A stretch of 64,000 nucleotides of DNA from Pseudarthrobacter chlorophenolicus A6 (GTDB lineage Bacteria; Actinomycetota; Actinomycetes; Actinomycetales; Micrococcaceae): NCBI RefSeq assembly GCF_000022025.1, contig NC_011881.1, positions 1 to 64,000 of the forward strand, in the 5' to 3' direction. The notes beneath the pieces were generated by a model, which made no database searches, was not told the DNA's origin, and was given only the letters and a program-made list of their open reading frames with translations. This document shows positions 7,315 through 17,278 of the stretch, piece by piece. Within the stretch, counting starts at the first letter, position 1, and each line of letters opens with the position of its first letter. The translations under genes were made by a program, and so were the position numbers.

Positions 7315-10300
7315 ATGCCGACCATTTTTGACAACTCTCCAGGAAATACCTTGGGTGACAGTCTTCTCAAGACCTTTCCCGAGCACGAACGGATTGACGT
7401 AGCCACGGGCTATTTCGACTTGCGTGGCTGGGGAAATCTCTCAGATGCAGTAGATGCTAAAACAAGTTTAAATAGTCAGACCTCGGAGCCCATCGCTCGG
7501 ATACTTGTCGGAATGGTCACGAACTCGGCTGCCGAGACAATGCTGGCCAACCTTCAGGACCAGGTGTCCGGCGTTGACCCGCAGTCCGATTTGCCGGATT
7601 TCGAGACTGCGCGGAAGCGACAGGCGTACCTAGTTGCCCATCTGCGCGAGCAGCTGATGCGGGGACTCTCGTCCGAAGAAGGACAGAAGTCGTTGCGTTC
7701 CCTGAAACGTCAGTTGGCCGCTGGCCAGGTACAGATAAAGGTTTTTACGAGCCGGCCTCTTCACGGCAAGGCCTATGTCCTGCACAGCCCAGGGCATTAC
7801 GCCCTTCCTGTGATGGGTTATCTCGGCTCATCAAATCTGACCGCAGCAGGGCTCTATAGCAATCTTGAACTCAACATTGATGTTCTGGAGCAGGACGCTG
7901 CGGCCAAGCTTGCGGAGTGGTTCACCACGCATTGGGAAGATCCCTTCTCGCTGGAAATCACCGATCAAATCATTGAACTCATCGAAGAGTCCTGGGCTAG
8001 CGAGTCCCAGCCAACGCCCTTTGAGGTCTTCCTCAAAGTCTGCCATTCCATGTCTCAGGACGTTCGAGACGGTTACGGCTACGTGTTGCCACCCTCCATG
8101 CAGAAACTATTGCTTGGTTACCAAGAAAGCGCTGTAAGGATCTTGGCAAGACGGGTGGTGCGACGCGGCGGGACCATGCTTGGTGACGTCGTCGGTCTTG
8201 GCAAAACTTTGACCGCGATAGCTACAGCGATGATGCTCCAAGCAGCTGAAGACTACTCAACTCTCGTCCTTTGCCCAAAAAACCTTGAGCAGATGTGGCA
8301 GCAACATCTTGATGCATACGATGTGAATGGTCGCGTCATTCCCTACTCCACGGCCGCGCGGGATCTGCCGGATCTGAAGAGATTCAATCTCGTTATTTGC
8401 GACGAGTCCCACAATCTTCGCAACAACAGCCGCAAAGACTACGAAGCCATACATGCCTATGTACGCGAAAATGACTCCAAGGTATTGCTTCTGACTGCTA
8501 CTCCTTACAACCTCGCGTTCGACGATGTCGCAAACCAAATCGGTTTATACCTTGACGAAGACGATGACCTTGGCATCGAACCGACTGAAGCCCTTTCCAA
8601 GTATCCTGCGCTGGCCGAGAAGGTTGACGGCAAAACCAACACTTTGGCCGCTTTCCGTGAATCGGAAGAGGCCGAAGACTGGAAACGCCTTATGAGCGAT
8701 CACCTAGTCCGTCGAACCCGGTCGTTCATCAAGCGCACCGCAAGCAAGCAACGGGTGACAGGTCTTAATGGTGAGGTAGTTGAACGTGAGTTCCTTCAAT
8801 TCGCGGATGGAACACCCTTCTTTTTTCCTGTCAGGGTTTCAAGGCCTGTTAGTCATGATTTCAGCGATAACGATCCAGCGCGGCTGATGGAAGATGACGA
8901 AACGCTGGATGCCATTAGGTCGCTCCTTCTCCCACGTTATGTGCTCGCAAAGTACGACTCACCGAAAAAGCCGCATAGTCCGTCAGACCGGAAAATCCTT
9001 GAGGACATCAGGACCGGCCGAGGCAACGTCGCCGGATTCGTAAGGACGGGACTTTTCAAACGATTATCGTCGTCCGGTCACTCGTTCATCCAATCCCTTC
9101 AGAGGCAGCGTGCCCGCAACGACGTTTTCCTGTACGCAATCAATAGCCGTCTGCCTGTCCCGTTGGGCAACTTCACCGAGAACCAACTGGGCGTGACTGA
9201 TGCTGACATCGAAGACACGGCGGGCCTGCATGGGACCGACGCATCACGCTACGAAAACTTGAAACGGACTTTGCCCGCGTCAACCAAGTGGATCAATACA
9301 ACGATTTTCAGCTCGGAGCTGCGCCTCGATCTCGAGCGCGACAACCAGACTCTAACTTGGCTGTTGGAGCGCTTCGGGGACTGGGACGCGTCGAAGGATT
9401 CGAAGATCAATGCGTTGGTCGATCTGTTGCGTAACGAGCACCCAGGGGAAAAGGTCCTCGTGTTTACGGAGTACAAGGACACAGCTGACTACATCGCTGC
9501 TACCTTGCGTGAAGCTGGTATCAGGAACGTCGGACTCGCCACTGGTGACACCGATAACCCTGGAGCCGTAGCTAGGCGGTTCTCGCCAGGATCCAACAAG
9601 CTGCCGGGCCAACAAGACGACGCTTCATCGTCAGATCCGATCGACGTACTGATAGCCACAGACGTACTCTCCGAAGGTCAGAACCTTCAGGACTCTCACA
9701 TCGTGGTCAATTACGACTTGCCATGGGCGATTATCAGATTGATTCAGCGTGCCGGCCGTGTCGATAGGATCGGCCAGAAATCGGAAACCGTGTACGTCTA
9801 TCTGATCTCCCACGAAAAGGTGGAGGAACAAATCAGTCTCCGACAACGCATAAAGATGCGATTGGAACGCTCTGCTCAAGCCTTCGGTTCAGATGAACAA
9901 TTCTTTGGTTCTGAAAGAGAAATCCAAGTCCTCGACAACTTCTATGACGGCAGACTTGCCGACGAGGATGTCGAAGATGAGGAAGCTGACGCGGTAAGTG
10001 AGGCATGGCTGGTTTGGTCAAACGCCATGGAAAAGTACCCTGAGATCACACGCCGGGTCCTAGCCATGCCGGATATGGTCCACTCAACACGTCAACGATA
10101 CGTCCAGGAAGCCCACGGGGCGGTCGTTTGCTACGTGAGCACCGTCTCCGGGGTCGATGCATTTGCCGTCTCCAAAGGTGGAGATGGGCTCCGGGAACGT
10201 GAGCGGCTAATCACTCCCTATGAAGCCTTCAAGCTCTTTCGTGCCGAGCCTGAGACTCCCACAGCAGAACTCCGCCAGGACCATTTCGATCGCCTTCGCA

Positions 10301-10611
10301 ACATCGTCCACGGTCCTCTGTCCAGCGAAAGCGTGGCTGCAGGAAACCTCAAGGGCGTTCGCAAAAGGATCTGGGAGCGCTTTGCAGGAACGTTGTTTCA
10401 GCGCGGAGCTGAAGATGCTCTAAGCGCACTTCACGCCCGTCCACTGCAAAAGCAGGCTGAGCTCCGTCTGCGGGCGGCATTACGCAACCGTGTGTCGGAC
10501 GAGGACCTTGTTGAGATGCTGCGCCAACTGCAAGAAGACGAAAAGCTCGTGATCAAGTCCATGGAAGTTGATCCTGCAAGGATCGTCTGCTCGCTAGGAG
10601 TTCAAGAATGA
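7315..10611 (+). CDS. PLD-domain SNF2/DEAD-like helicase of a candidate defence operon
   Basis: This 1098-residue protein has an N-terminal phospholipase D-like domain (LHGKAYVLH near 150 and GSSNLTAAGL near 172, one HKD-type half-site) followed by a superfamily 2 helicase. Helicase motifs are Walker A VGLGKT near 295, the DESH box near 364, TATP near 394, TDVLSEGQNLQ near 783 and QRAGRVDRIGQ near 812. Such fusions are typical of DNA-targeting defence systems. Its stop overlaps the start of the methyltransferase gene. The DNA is visibly less GC-rich than the umuDC and mer genes, which suggests separate acquisition. Confidence 0.85.
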   Translation: MPTIFDNSPGNTLGDSLLKTFPEHERIDVATGYFDLRGWGNLSDAVDAKTSLNSQTSEPIARILVGMVTNSAAETMLANLQDQVSGVDPQSDLPDFETARKRQAYLVAHLREQLMRGLSSEEGQKSLRSLKRQLAAGQVQIKVFTSRPLHGKAYVLHSPGHYALPVMGYLGSSNLTAAGLYSNLELNIDVLEQDAAAKLAEWFTTHWEDPFSLEITDQIIELIEESWASESQPTPFEVFLKVCHSMSQDVRDGYGYVLPPSMQKLLLGYQESAVRILARRVVRRGGTMLGDVVGLGKTLTAIATAMMLQAAEDYSTLVLCPKNLEQMWQQHLDAYDVNGRVIPYSTAARDLPDLKRFNLVICDESHNLRNNSRKDYEAIHAYVRENDSKVLLLTATPYNLAFDDVANQIGLYLDEDDDLGIEPTEALSKYPALAEKVDGKTNTLAAFRESEEAEDWKRLMSDHLVRRTRSFIKRTASKQRVTGLNGEVVEREFLQFADGTPFFFPVRVSRPVSHDFSDNDPARLMEDDETLDAIRSLLLPRYVLAKYDSPKKPHSPSDRKILEDIRTGRGNVAGFVRTGLFKRLSSSGHSFIQSLQRQRARNDVFLYAINSRLPVPLGNFTENQLGVTDADIEDTAGLHGTDASRYENLKRTLPASTKWINTTIFSSELRLDLERDNQTLTWLLERFGDWDASKDSKINALVDLLRNEHPGEKVLVFTEYKDTADYIAATLREAGIRNVGLATGDTDNPGAVARRFSPGSNKLPGQQDDASSSDPIDVLIATDVLSEGQNLQDSHIVVNYDLPWAIIRLIQRAGRVDRIGQKSETVYVYLISHEKVEEQISLRQRIKMRLERSAQAFGSDEQFFGSEREIQVLDNFYDGRLADEDVEDEEADAVSEAWLVWSNAMEKYPEITRRVLAMPDMVHSTRQRYVQEAHGAVVCYVSTVSGVDAFAVSKGGDGLRERERLITPYEAFKLFRAEPETPTAELRQDHFDRLRNIVHGPLSSESVAAGNLKGVRKRIWERFAGTLFQRGAEDALSALHARPLQKQAELRLRAALRNRVSDEDLVEMLRQLQEDEKLVIKSMEVDPARIVCSLGVQE

Positions 10612-13475
10612 TGGCCGTCAATTTGCTTGGGCTCGTCGAATCGCACTCATACCAGGTGCTTTTCCTGGCACACCTTCGTTGGTCCCGACCCGATATGCCA
10701 GCCCTCGCCGTCGACGTTGACGGAGCGCCTGTCACCGTCACCAATGTCTCCAGCTACAAAGGGCTACGTGTCTGGGTTTGTCCAGTCTTGCCGAACGCCT
10801 CCCGGCAGGCGGAAATCGACCGCATCATCGCGAAGAAGAGCACTGATCGAATCGTGATTTTCCATAATGACGAGAAACAAGTGTGGCGTTGGCCTTCCCG
10901 CAACGTTAAGGGCGGCTCCACGAGTACCCGGCTCACCTCGCATGCACATGTTACCGGAACGTCGAATCCCAAGCTTGTGGAGCGATTGCAGCTAATTACC
11001 CTGGCAATTACCGAAGATCTGAACGTCACTCAAGTCATTGAACGGGTAAGGCAGGCCTTCGACGTGGAAACGGAGAAGGAGACAAAGCGAGCCTCGAAGC
11101 TCATGGCTTCGATGTATGACACTCTGGCCCAGGCTGACTGCTCTGAGCACGATATCTCTGTAACGCTCGCGCGCTTGCTCTTTCTACTGTTCGGGGACGA
11201 CACGGACATGTGGACCAAGAATCTGTTTCAGGAGTTCCTCATTGAGCACACCAGCCGGGACGGGTCCGATCTGGCAGAACGTCTGAATGAGCTTTTTGCT
11301 CATCTCGACACTAGGCCGGCAGACCGAACCGAAGTAGGTCAACATCTGGCTGGCTTCAAGTACATAAATGGTGGGCTCTTCAGTGAGCGAATTACCCTTC
11401 CCAAGGTCGGACAAGGCCTCCGAACAACGATCCTCGACGCCTGCTCCTCAAACTGGTCAGACATCTCTCCCGCTATATTCGGCTCGATGTTCCAGTCTGT
11501 TAGAGACGATAAAACGCGTAGGGAATACGGGGAGCATTACACGTCCGAAACCGACATTCTCAAAACGCTCAATCCGCTCTTCCTGGATGAACTTCGGGAT
11601 GAGTTTGCACGGGCAGTTGGACATCGTGAAGAGTACAGCCGTCTGCTAAAGCTTCGTGAAAGACTGGGAAGGATCCGGTTCCTCGACCCAGCCTGCGGCT
11701 GCGGCAACTTCATCATCATCGCTTATCGGGAGATGCGGCTGCTGGAGATTTCGGTTCTCGAGCGCATTAGAGTCAAAGAGTCAGAGCAGCTCGTCTCGTT
11801 GGCCGCTAACCAACTCGAGTTTGGCCTCGAAGGTGAACTGGACACAGCAGGGGGAAGCAGGACCACGTTGCTTGACCCAGTGGTCCGCCTCGACAATTTC
11901 TTTGGCATTGAGATTGACGAGTGGCCAGCCAAGATAGCGGAAACAGCTATGTTCCTTATTGACCGGCAATGCGACCTTCAGATGCTGGAAAGGTTGGGTT
12001 TCGCCCCCGAACGACTACCCATCCAGCGCCAAGCCTCAATCATCTCGGCGACTCCCGAAAATCCTTCCGGAGGAAACGCCTTGAAACTCGATTGGAAGAA
12101 AATCATAGCTCCGGGTCCTGACAGCATCATTGCGGGCAACCCACCTTTCATCGGAATGGCCTGGATGGACAAGGCTCAGCAGAACGACAACCGGCAAATT
12201 TTCGCGATGTTGCCTGAAGCCCACGGAGAGCGGACGGGACGACTTGATTATGTTGCTTGCTGGTATGCAAAAGCCATCGACTACCTGCGTGGAAGCCAAG
12301 CGCGAGTTGCCTTCGTCTCGACAAACTCGATCACCCAAGGGGATCAGGCTCGAGCACTTGATCCCATCCTTAAACGCGCTGGTGTCCACATCGACTTTGC
12401 GCATCGCACATTTAAATGGCAATCAGAGGCTACCGGTGGAGCCGCCGTGCACTGCGTGATTATCGGCATGTCAGCCACTGGCCGGCCGCAGCGAGTCCTA
12501 TTCGACTACCCGCAACTATCCGGAAGCCCCGTCGCTAGACCCGTCACGGGTATAAACATGTATCTTTTGGATTCGGACCTGCCTGCGCCGGTGAAGCGCC
12601 GAGTTCCCTTCTATGCACACTTGCCAAAGATGACAAAAGGATCCCAGGCAACAGACGGTGGCCACCTGATCGTTGAGAACGCTGAGGATTTGGCGCCCCT
12701 GAAGGCAGATCCCGTAGCCCGGAAGTATCTTCGTCCGTTCATGCAGGGCAGAGACATGCTGAACAGCACTGAGAAGTGGTGTCTATGGTTTGAAGGTGCC
12801 CAGCTTGCCGATCTTCAACAGGTACCAGCCATAGCCACAAGACTTGAAGGGGTAGCCAACGCAAGGCTGCAGAGCCCGACTGCCTCTGTCCAGAAGCAGG
12901 CGGCCATCCCACATCTCTTCACCCAGAGAAGACAGCCTAAAAACAGGTACCTCGCGTTGCCGGAAGTCAGTAGCGAGGACCGGGAGTATGTCCCGATGAC
13001 ATATCTAGAGGCTGACGTGATCGCGGGCAACAAGCTGATTCACGTGGACGCCTGCCCGGAATGGCTCTTCGGCGTACTCCAATCCCGAATATTCATGGTT
13101 TGGCTGCGAACGTTTGCCGGGCGGTTGAAGAGCGACCTCAGCATCTCACCTGACTTGGCATACTGCGCGTTCCCGTTCCCTGACCTTTCCGCAGACCAGA
13201 CGGAAGTAATCTCCAGCTTGGCGGAAAGGATCGTAGAAACAAGACTTGAACTGGGAAAACCGCTTTCTGTTCTCTACAAACGTGGACAAACACCAAGCCA
13301 ACTCGTCAGCTTGCATGACAAGCTGGACGCTGCCGTGGCCGATGCCTTTGAGCTCCATGTAGAAGACGAACTCGAAGTGGCCAGCGAGCTGCTGAAACGA
13401 CATCACATCCTCGTAGGAACAGTAAAAGCGCGGGAAGTTTCACCCCCACTGCTGGGCGCAGCGGCGAACGCATGA
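10608..13475 (+). CDS. MmeI-like class I adenine DNA methyltransferase / type IIG-like enzyme
   Basis: A 955-residue protein. SAM-binding motif I is FLDPACGCGNF near 358 and the catalytic motif is NPPF near 511, typical of N6-adenine methyltransferases. The order helical spacer (INGGLFSERI, ISPAIFGSMFQS), methyltransferase and the later HRTFKWQSEATGGAAVHC segment matches the MmeI-like family. The N-terminus (to about 140) differs from the MmeI nuclease; I see no clear PD-ExK site, so cleavage may be lost or performed by another component. The start at 10608 overlaps the helicase stop. Expected role: host DNA marking and target recognition. Confidence 0.85.
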   Translation: MMAVNLLGLVESHSYQVLFLAHLRWSRPDMPALAVDVDGAPVTVTNVSSYKGLRVWVCPVLPNASRQAEIDRIIAKKSTDRIVIFHNDEKQVWRWPSRNVKGGSTSTRLTSHAHVTGTSNPKLVERLQLITLAITEDLNVTQVIERVRQAFDVETEKETKRASKLMASMYDTLAQADCSEHDISVTLARLLFLLFGDDTDMWTKNLFQEFLIEHTSRDGSDLAERLNELFAHLDTRPADRTEVGQHLAGFKYINGGLFSERITLPKVGQGLRTTILDACSSNWSDISPAIFGSMFQSVRDDKTRREYGEHYTSETDILKTLNPLFLDELRDEFARAVGHREEYSRLLKLRERLGRIRFLDPACGCGNFIIIAYREMRLLEISVLERIRVKESEQLVSLAANQLEFGLEGELDTAGGSRTTLLDPVVRLDNFFGIEIDEWPAKIAETAMFLIDRQCDLQMLERLGFAPERLPIQRQASIISATPENPSGGNALKLDWKKIIAPGPDSIIAGNPPFIGMAWMDKAQQNDNRQIFAMLPEAHGERTGRLDYVACWYAKAIDYLRGSQARVAFVSTNSITQGDQARALDPILKRAGVHIDFAHRTFKWQSEATGGAAVHCVIIGMSATGRPQRVLFDYPQLSGSPVARPVTGINMYLLDSDLPAPVKRRVPFYAHLPKMTKGSQATDGGHLIVENAEDLAPLKADPVARKYLRPFMQGRDMLNSTEKWCLWFEGAQLADLQQVPAIATRLEGVANARLQSPTASVQKQAAIPHLFTQRRQPKNRYLALPEVSSEDREYVPMTYLEADVIAGNKLIHVDACPEWLFGVLQSRIFMVWLRTFAGRLKSDLSISPDLAYCAFPFPDLSADQTEVISSLAERIVETRLELGKPLSVLYKRGQTPSQLVSLHDKLDAAVADAFELHVEDELEVASELLKRHHILVGTVKAREVSPPLLGAAANA

Positions 13476-14467
13476 AGATTGGCCGCTTTCACCTCGCTGG
13501 ATATCTGATGAGCGGGGCGGCGAGACTTCGGGACCACATTGAGCGTATTGACGACGGCGCAGCATACGCCGTTGATGATCTGGCCCTGGTTCTTCGCCTC
13601 CTAGTATCAGGCGGCCGTGGCGGTGAGCTGATCGCGAGGACGGCCAACAGCTATGGAATTCAGCTTCCAAAGTTCGGCATTTCCGCGGAAGCCGGAACCG
13701 CTCCGGAACTGGTGTGGGCGGCAGGTGCCTTGCCCACCACTGAAGCTCTCGGAACGGGTGGTCTAGTGGACATAAGCCAGCTGCGTTTCAAAACAGCCAT
13801 ACGGATCCAACCTGGGTCCAAACAAGTTGACCTCACCTGGGACAAGTTCATCCGAGACTATGCCAACTATTGGGGCACTCACGTCGGAGACTCTATACGG
13901 GACGACGTACACCTGGCAGACCGAATCGGCACGGTAGCTGGCCTTCCTCTAACCACCTACATGTTGAGGGAAACTGCCGTCGCAGCTTGGTACAGCGCCC
14001 AGTATGTCGTTCGGAACGCCATAGTCCAGGACAACCCTCAGTTCTTCGCAGACGTAGACATTGCAGACGAAGACCTGAAGGTCTGGATCTCACCGCCAGG
14101 AGGCCTCAATGAACCCCCAAAAACCCGCGGCGAACTGGGCAAATTCCAAAGCGGTACCAATGCAGGCAGTACAGCGTCCCTGGTGTGGGCAGTTGAGGAT
14201 TCGCTGACAGAAGGGCGGACGCTGGGAGAGCTATTCATCGGTGGAATGCCCTATCAAATCAAACTGGCACCAGAAGGAGGCACCACACAAGGCGCCTATG
14301 ACGTCCCCCGGCAACGTTCTCCTATCCATCCAAATCGCGTCAGTTTTTCTAAGGGAAAAACGGTAAGTATCAGCCCGCAGTTCCTCCAGTGGGACAGTGG
14401 AGATTACATGCTTGGCATGTCCGGATTCACTAAGAAACCGGACATGATATATCCCGCCGAAAGCTAA
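13472..14467 (+). CDS. Unknown third protein of the helicase-methyltransferase operon
   Basis: A 331-residue soluble protein that starts within the methyltransferase stop (ATGA overlap), so translational coupling is likely. It has a helical N-terminal region (residues 1-50), a beta-rich middle and a C-terminal segment ending near YMLGMSGF. No nuclease, ATPase or DNA-binding motif is obvious. From context it should be a dedicated effector, specificity or assembly subunit of the same system, but that is inference. Confidence 0.8.
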   Translation: MKIGRFHLAGYLMSGAARLRDHIERIDDGAAYAVDDLALVLRLLVSGGRGGELIARTANSYGIQLPKFGISAEAGTAPELVWAAGALPTTEALGTGGLVDISQLRFKTAIRIQPGSKQVDLTWDKFIRDYANYWGTHVGDSIRDDVHLADRIGTVAGLPLTTYMLRETAVAAWYSAQYVVRNAIVQDNPQFFADVDIADEDLKVWISPPGGLNEPPKTRGELGKFQSGTNAGSTASLVWAVEDSLTEGRTLGELFIGGMPYQIKLAPEGGTTQGAYDVPRQRSPIHPNRVSFSKGKTVSISPQFLQWDSGDYMLGMSGFTKKPDMIYPAES

Positions 14468-14587
14468 CTAGCATGCCCGGTCCGTACGATGAACAGATGG
14501 TTGAGCATTTCCGGGCTTCCTCGTAGGCGTATCGCCGCTTGAGTCTATTTGCTTGGCGGTTCGCCGGGCTCGATGAACTCCGACCCG

Positions 14588-15415
14588 TCATAGCCCCTGC
14601 ACTGCCGACGTAGCCGGCCGAGCCTTCGCCCTTGCCTGCTTTTCCTTCTTCGGAGCCTTTACGAAGTTCAAGGACATACCCATCCTCTTCGCTGCGCGGT
14701 CGAGTTGAGACTTAAGGCCGCCCTTGTAGTCGATGTTGTCGCACAGCTTCATAGAAATAATGAGCATCGAGACGGCAGTGCCGAGCCATGCTTCATGATT
14801 TTCGAGCCTGGCATCCGGTATTCGCTCCAACCCTGGGTCTTCTTCGATTTCCCCGAGATAGAAATCTCCTAGTGCCATCCCCGCATGGGAATAGGAGCTC
14901 ATCACGCGATAGGCAACGTATATGGCCTTTCCGCCTTCGATGTCTGCACACCTCTGCTCGAAGGGCGGGAGCGTTGGGCTGTCCAGGGACTCCAGTATTT
15001 GATCGATCTCATCGAGATCCGAGTTATCGAACCCTTCGCCCTCGATCTCAATCACACCCTTGATTGCAGCTCTTCTCTTCTGGAAACCTTCGGTGAGGAT
15101 GGCCCAAGTATTGCTGGGCTCCAAGTAGAGCCACATGCCGGTCATAGTGTTCTCGACCATGAGCCGGATGAGCGGGACGGCGATGATGCCGCGGTCTTTT
15201 TCGGATAAATCCAGGACTGTGCGCATCAGGTTTACGACGTGATTGGTGAAGCTCCAAAGGATCGGGCCGCCTTCCTCGTACTCACCCTTCATGTGGAAGG
15301 GTTTCATCTGCCATCTGTCCCAATGCTCGATGAGCTTACGGGCGAAAGCCCGTAGATCTGCAAGGTCATGGAAGCCTTGATGAACCGCTGCCCCGTTGTA
15401 CAACTCCTCAGCCAT
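14588..15415 (-). CDS. Helical hypothetical protein downstream of the TIR gene
   Basis: A 275-residue, mostly alpha-helical protein with a basic C-terminal tail. The core (IAVPLIRLMVENTMTGMWLY, later YSHAGMALGDFY) is reminiscent of DUF5677/HEPN-like uncharacterised proteins, but no RxxxxH ribonuclease motif stands out. The ATG at 15415 is preceded by AGAGAGGA. It begins about 30 bases after the TIR gene stop on the same strand, so the two are likely an operon and may act together in abortive defence. Confidence 0.65.
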   Translation of the reverse strand: MAEELYNGAAVHQGFHDLADLRAFARKLIEHWDRWQMKPFHMKGEYEEGGPILWSFTNHVVNLMRTVLDLSEKDRGIIAVPLIRLMVENTMTGMWLYLEPSNTWAILTEGFQKRRAAIKGVIEIEGEGFDNSDLDEIDQILESLDSPTLPPFEQRCADIEGGKAIYVAYRVMSSYSHAGMALGDFYLGEIEEDPGLERIPDARLENHEAWLGTAVSMLIISMKLCDNIDYKGGLKSQLDRAAKRMGMSLNFVKAPKKEKQARAKARPATSAVQGL

Positions 15416-15445
15416 TTGGTCCTCTCTTTACACGGAGCGGTGAGA

Positions 15446-16372
15446 TCAACTATTGAGCGCCATGGGCTTCGCGGGAGGCCATGGCCGCTGATGCTCTCTA
15501 TAGAAGGGTTGGAGCGCGTTCGAGGGCAGTGCGCCGCCGTAGATCTGATTGTTGCTCCAGAAGATGGAATCGAGTCGAGCCCACTGTTCATTCGTGAGGG
15601 CTCCTAGTGAGGTAATCCTCTTTGCAGCCGTGCCAGCATCAATGAAACTAGGAGCAGTTCGCAGCGACTCGAAAAGCCCTTCAATGACGGCTGCGCCGAG
15701 TTCGGGCAGTGAAGCTGTCCAGCTGCTGATGACGGCGGCCACTTCCGCTGGGCTTTGGCCTGCAGCGCTTGGCCACTGATCTCGACCGATAAACCCGGCA
15801 GGGTCGACCCCGTAGCGAATCGCATAAAAGGGGACTCTTCTGCCTCGTGCCCAACCAACCTCTTGCTGGCACCAAGGGCTGGTGTTGAACTCAGGGTGGA
15901 TGATGGCAACGAACGCTTGCATCGAGCGAAGGGCCTGTTCGATTTGTGACTGCCAGGGCTTACTGAAAGCCATGGTGTCGTGAGCCACAAAACCGTGAAT
16001 TCCAATGAGAGCAAGTTCGTCAGCAACCTCCCCTACGAACTTTCGATGTTTCGCAGAATGAGAAAGGAAGACACGAGCATAGTTCGGCTTCCAAGGCCCA
16101 TCGTCTGTTGCGGATTCCACGATGTCAGCCACCGCATCCACGTCGATACCCATGACAAGGGCATACAGCTCGGTTAGCATCTCGTCGGTTACGTCGGCGA
16201 CGATTTCCGCCAGCGAGGGATCATCGAACTGACCGGTGAACGGTTCTAGTTTGAATTCGCGCAGTAGAACGTTGATTCGATTCGAGTCCCATTCAAATGT
16301 TCCCAACTCTTCAAGGAGCTGGGTCTTCATGTTGAATCGGTCTTTACGTGACAGGGCCATGGGTTCAACCAT
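15446..16372 (-). CDS. TIR-domain protein, likely NAD-consuming defence effector
   Basis: A 308-residue protein with a helical N-terminal domain (about 15-90), then a TIR domain (about 100-200) showing VFLSHSAKHRKF, GFVAHD and WCQQEVGWARGR, where Glu171 is the candidate NADase residue. A C-terminal helical region follows. Bacterial TIR proteins of this type commonly deplete NAD on infection; that activity is inferred. The start is uncertain: ATGs at 16372, 16360 and 16330 are all in frame and none has a good ribosome-binding site. An IS3 element lies just 8 bases upstream of the first ATG and has probably separated the gene from its promoter. Confidence 0.8.
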   Translation of the reverse strand: MVEPMALSRKDRFNMKTQLLEELGTFEWDSNRINVLLREFKLEPFTGQFDDPSLAEIVADVTDEMLTELYALVMGIDVDAVADIVESATDDGPWKPNYARVFLSHSAKHRKFVGEVADELALIGIHGFVAHDTMAFSKPWQSQIEQALRSMQAFVAIIHPEFNTSPWCQQEVGWARGRRVPFYAIRYGVDPAGFIGRDQWPSAAGQSPAEVAAVISSWTASLPELGAAVIEGLFESLRTAPSFIDAGTAAKRITSLGALTNEQWARLDSIFWSNNQIYGGALPSNALQPFYREHQRPWPPAKPMALNS

Positions 16373-16411
16373 AGATGGGGGGACTGCCCCGGCTTTTGTT
16401 GACTCGGGGTC

Positions 16412-17278
16412 TTAGGCCGCTGTGAGCGCGGTCCGGTTGATTGTTTCATATTCGATGGGCGTGAGTTTGCCCAGCCGTCTTTGCCGTCGCCGGCGGTGGT
16501 AGGTTCTCTCGATCCAGGTTGTGATGGCCAGCCGGAGGTCCTGTCTGGTGAGCCATCGCTGACGGTCCAGGACGTTCTTCTGCAGCAGCGAGAAGAAGGA
16601 CTCCATCGCGGCGTTGTCCGCGCACGCACCGACCCTGCCCATCGATCCGGTGAGCCCGTGGCGACGGAGCGATTCAACGAACCGGCGTGACCGGAACTGC
16701 GACCCACGGTCGGAGTGGACCACCGTTCTTTCCGGTCTTCGTGCCTGCACCGCGTTCTCCAGGGCAGCGACGGCAAGAGAGGACTTCATCCGGGCGTCCA
16801 TTGAGTAGCCGACGATCCTGCCGGAGTAGACGTCCTTCACCGCGCAGAGGTAGAGCTTCCCTTCTTCGGTGGGGTGCTCGGTGATGTCTGTCAGCCACAG
16901 TTCGTTCGGCGCCGCGGCGGTGAAATCCCGCTCGACCAGGTCGTCGTGGACCGGTGGCCCCGGTTTCCGGTTCAGACCCCGTTTCTTCGAGAACACTGAC
17001 CAGATGCCGTGGTCCCTGCATAAGCGCTGGACCCTGTTCTCGCCCGCGGTGATGCCCTTCTCCGGGAGCTCGTCGGCGATGAACCGGTACCCGAACGCCG
17101 GATCGTCGGAGTGGATGTCAAGGGCGGCGTTGACCAGGTGCGCATCGATCCAGTCCCGTTCCGTCACCGGGTTCGCCTTCCAGCGGTAATAGCCTTGCTT
17201 GCTAAATCCCAACACCCTGCAGGTCACCGCCACGGGAACACCGTCGGCGGCAAGATCCGTGACCAGCGGGTAGATCAT
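16412..17278 (-). CDS. IS3-family transposase, OrfB (DDE integrase domain)
   Basis: A 288-residue protein with the N-terminal HTH_21-like region (GYYRWKANP) and an rve integrase core with LWLTDITE, HSDRGSQF and DNAAMESFFS providing the DDE residues. Its ATG overlaps the OrfA stop by four bases (ATGA), so it could be made by coupled translation or, as in many IS3 elements, as a frameshift fusion. Full length for the family. Confidence 0.95.
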   Translation of the reverse strand: MIYPLVTDLAADGVPVAVTCRVLGFSKQGYYRWKANPVTERDWIDAHLVNAALDIHSDDPAFGYRFIADELPEKGITAGENRVQRLCRDHGIWSVFSKKRGLNRKPGPPVHDDLVERDFTAAAPNELWLTDITEHPTEEGKLYLCAVKDVYSGRIVGYSMDARMKSSLAVAALENAVQARRPERTVVHSDRGSQFRSRRFVESLRRHGLTGSMGRVGACADNAAMESFFSLLQKNVLDRQRWLTRQDLRLAITTWIERTYHRRRRQRRLGKLTPIEYETINRTALTAA

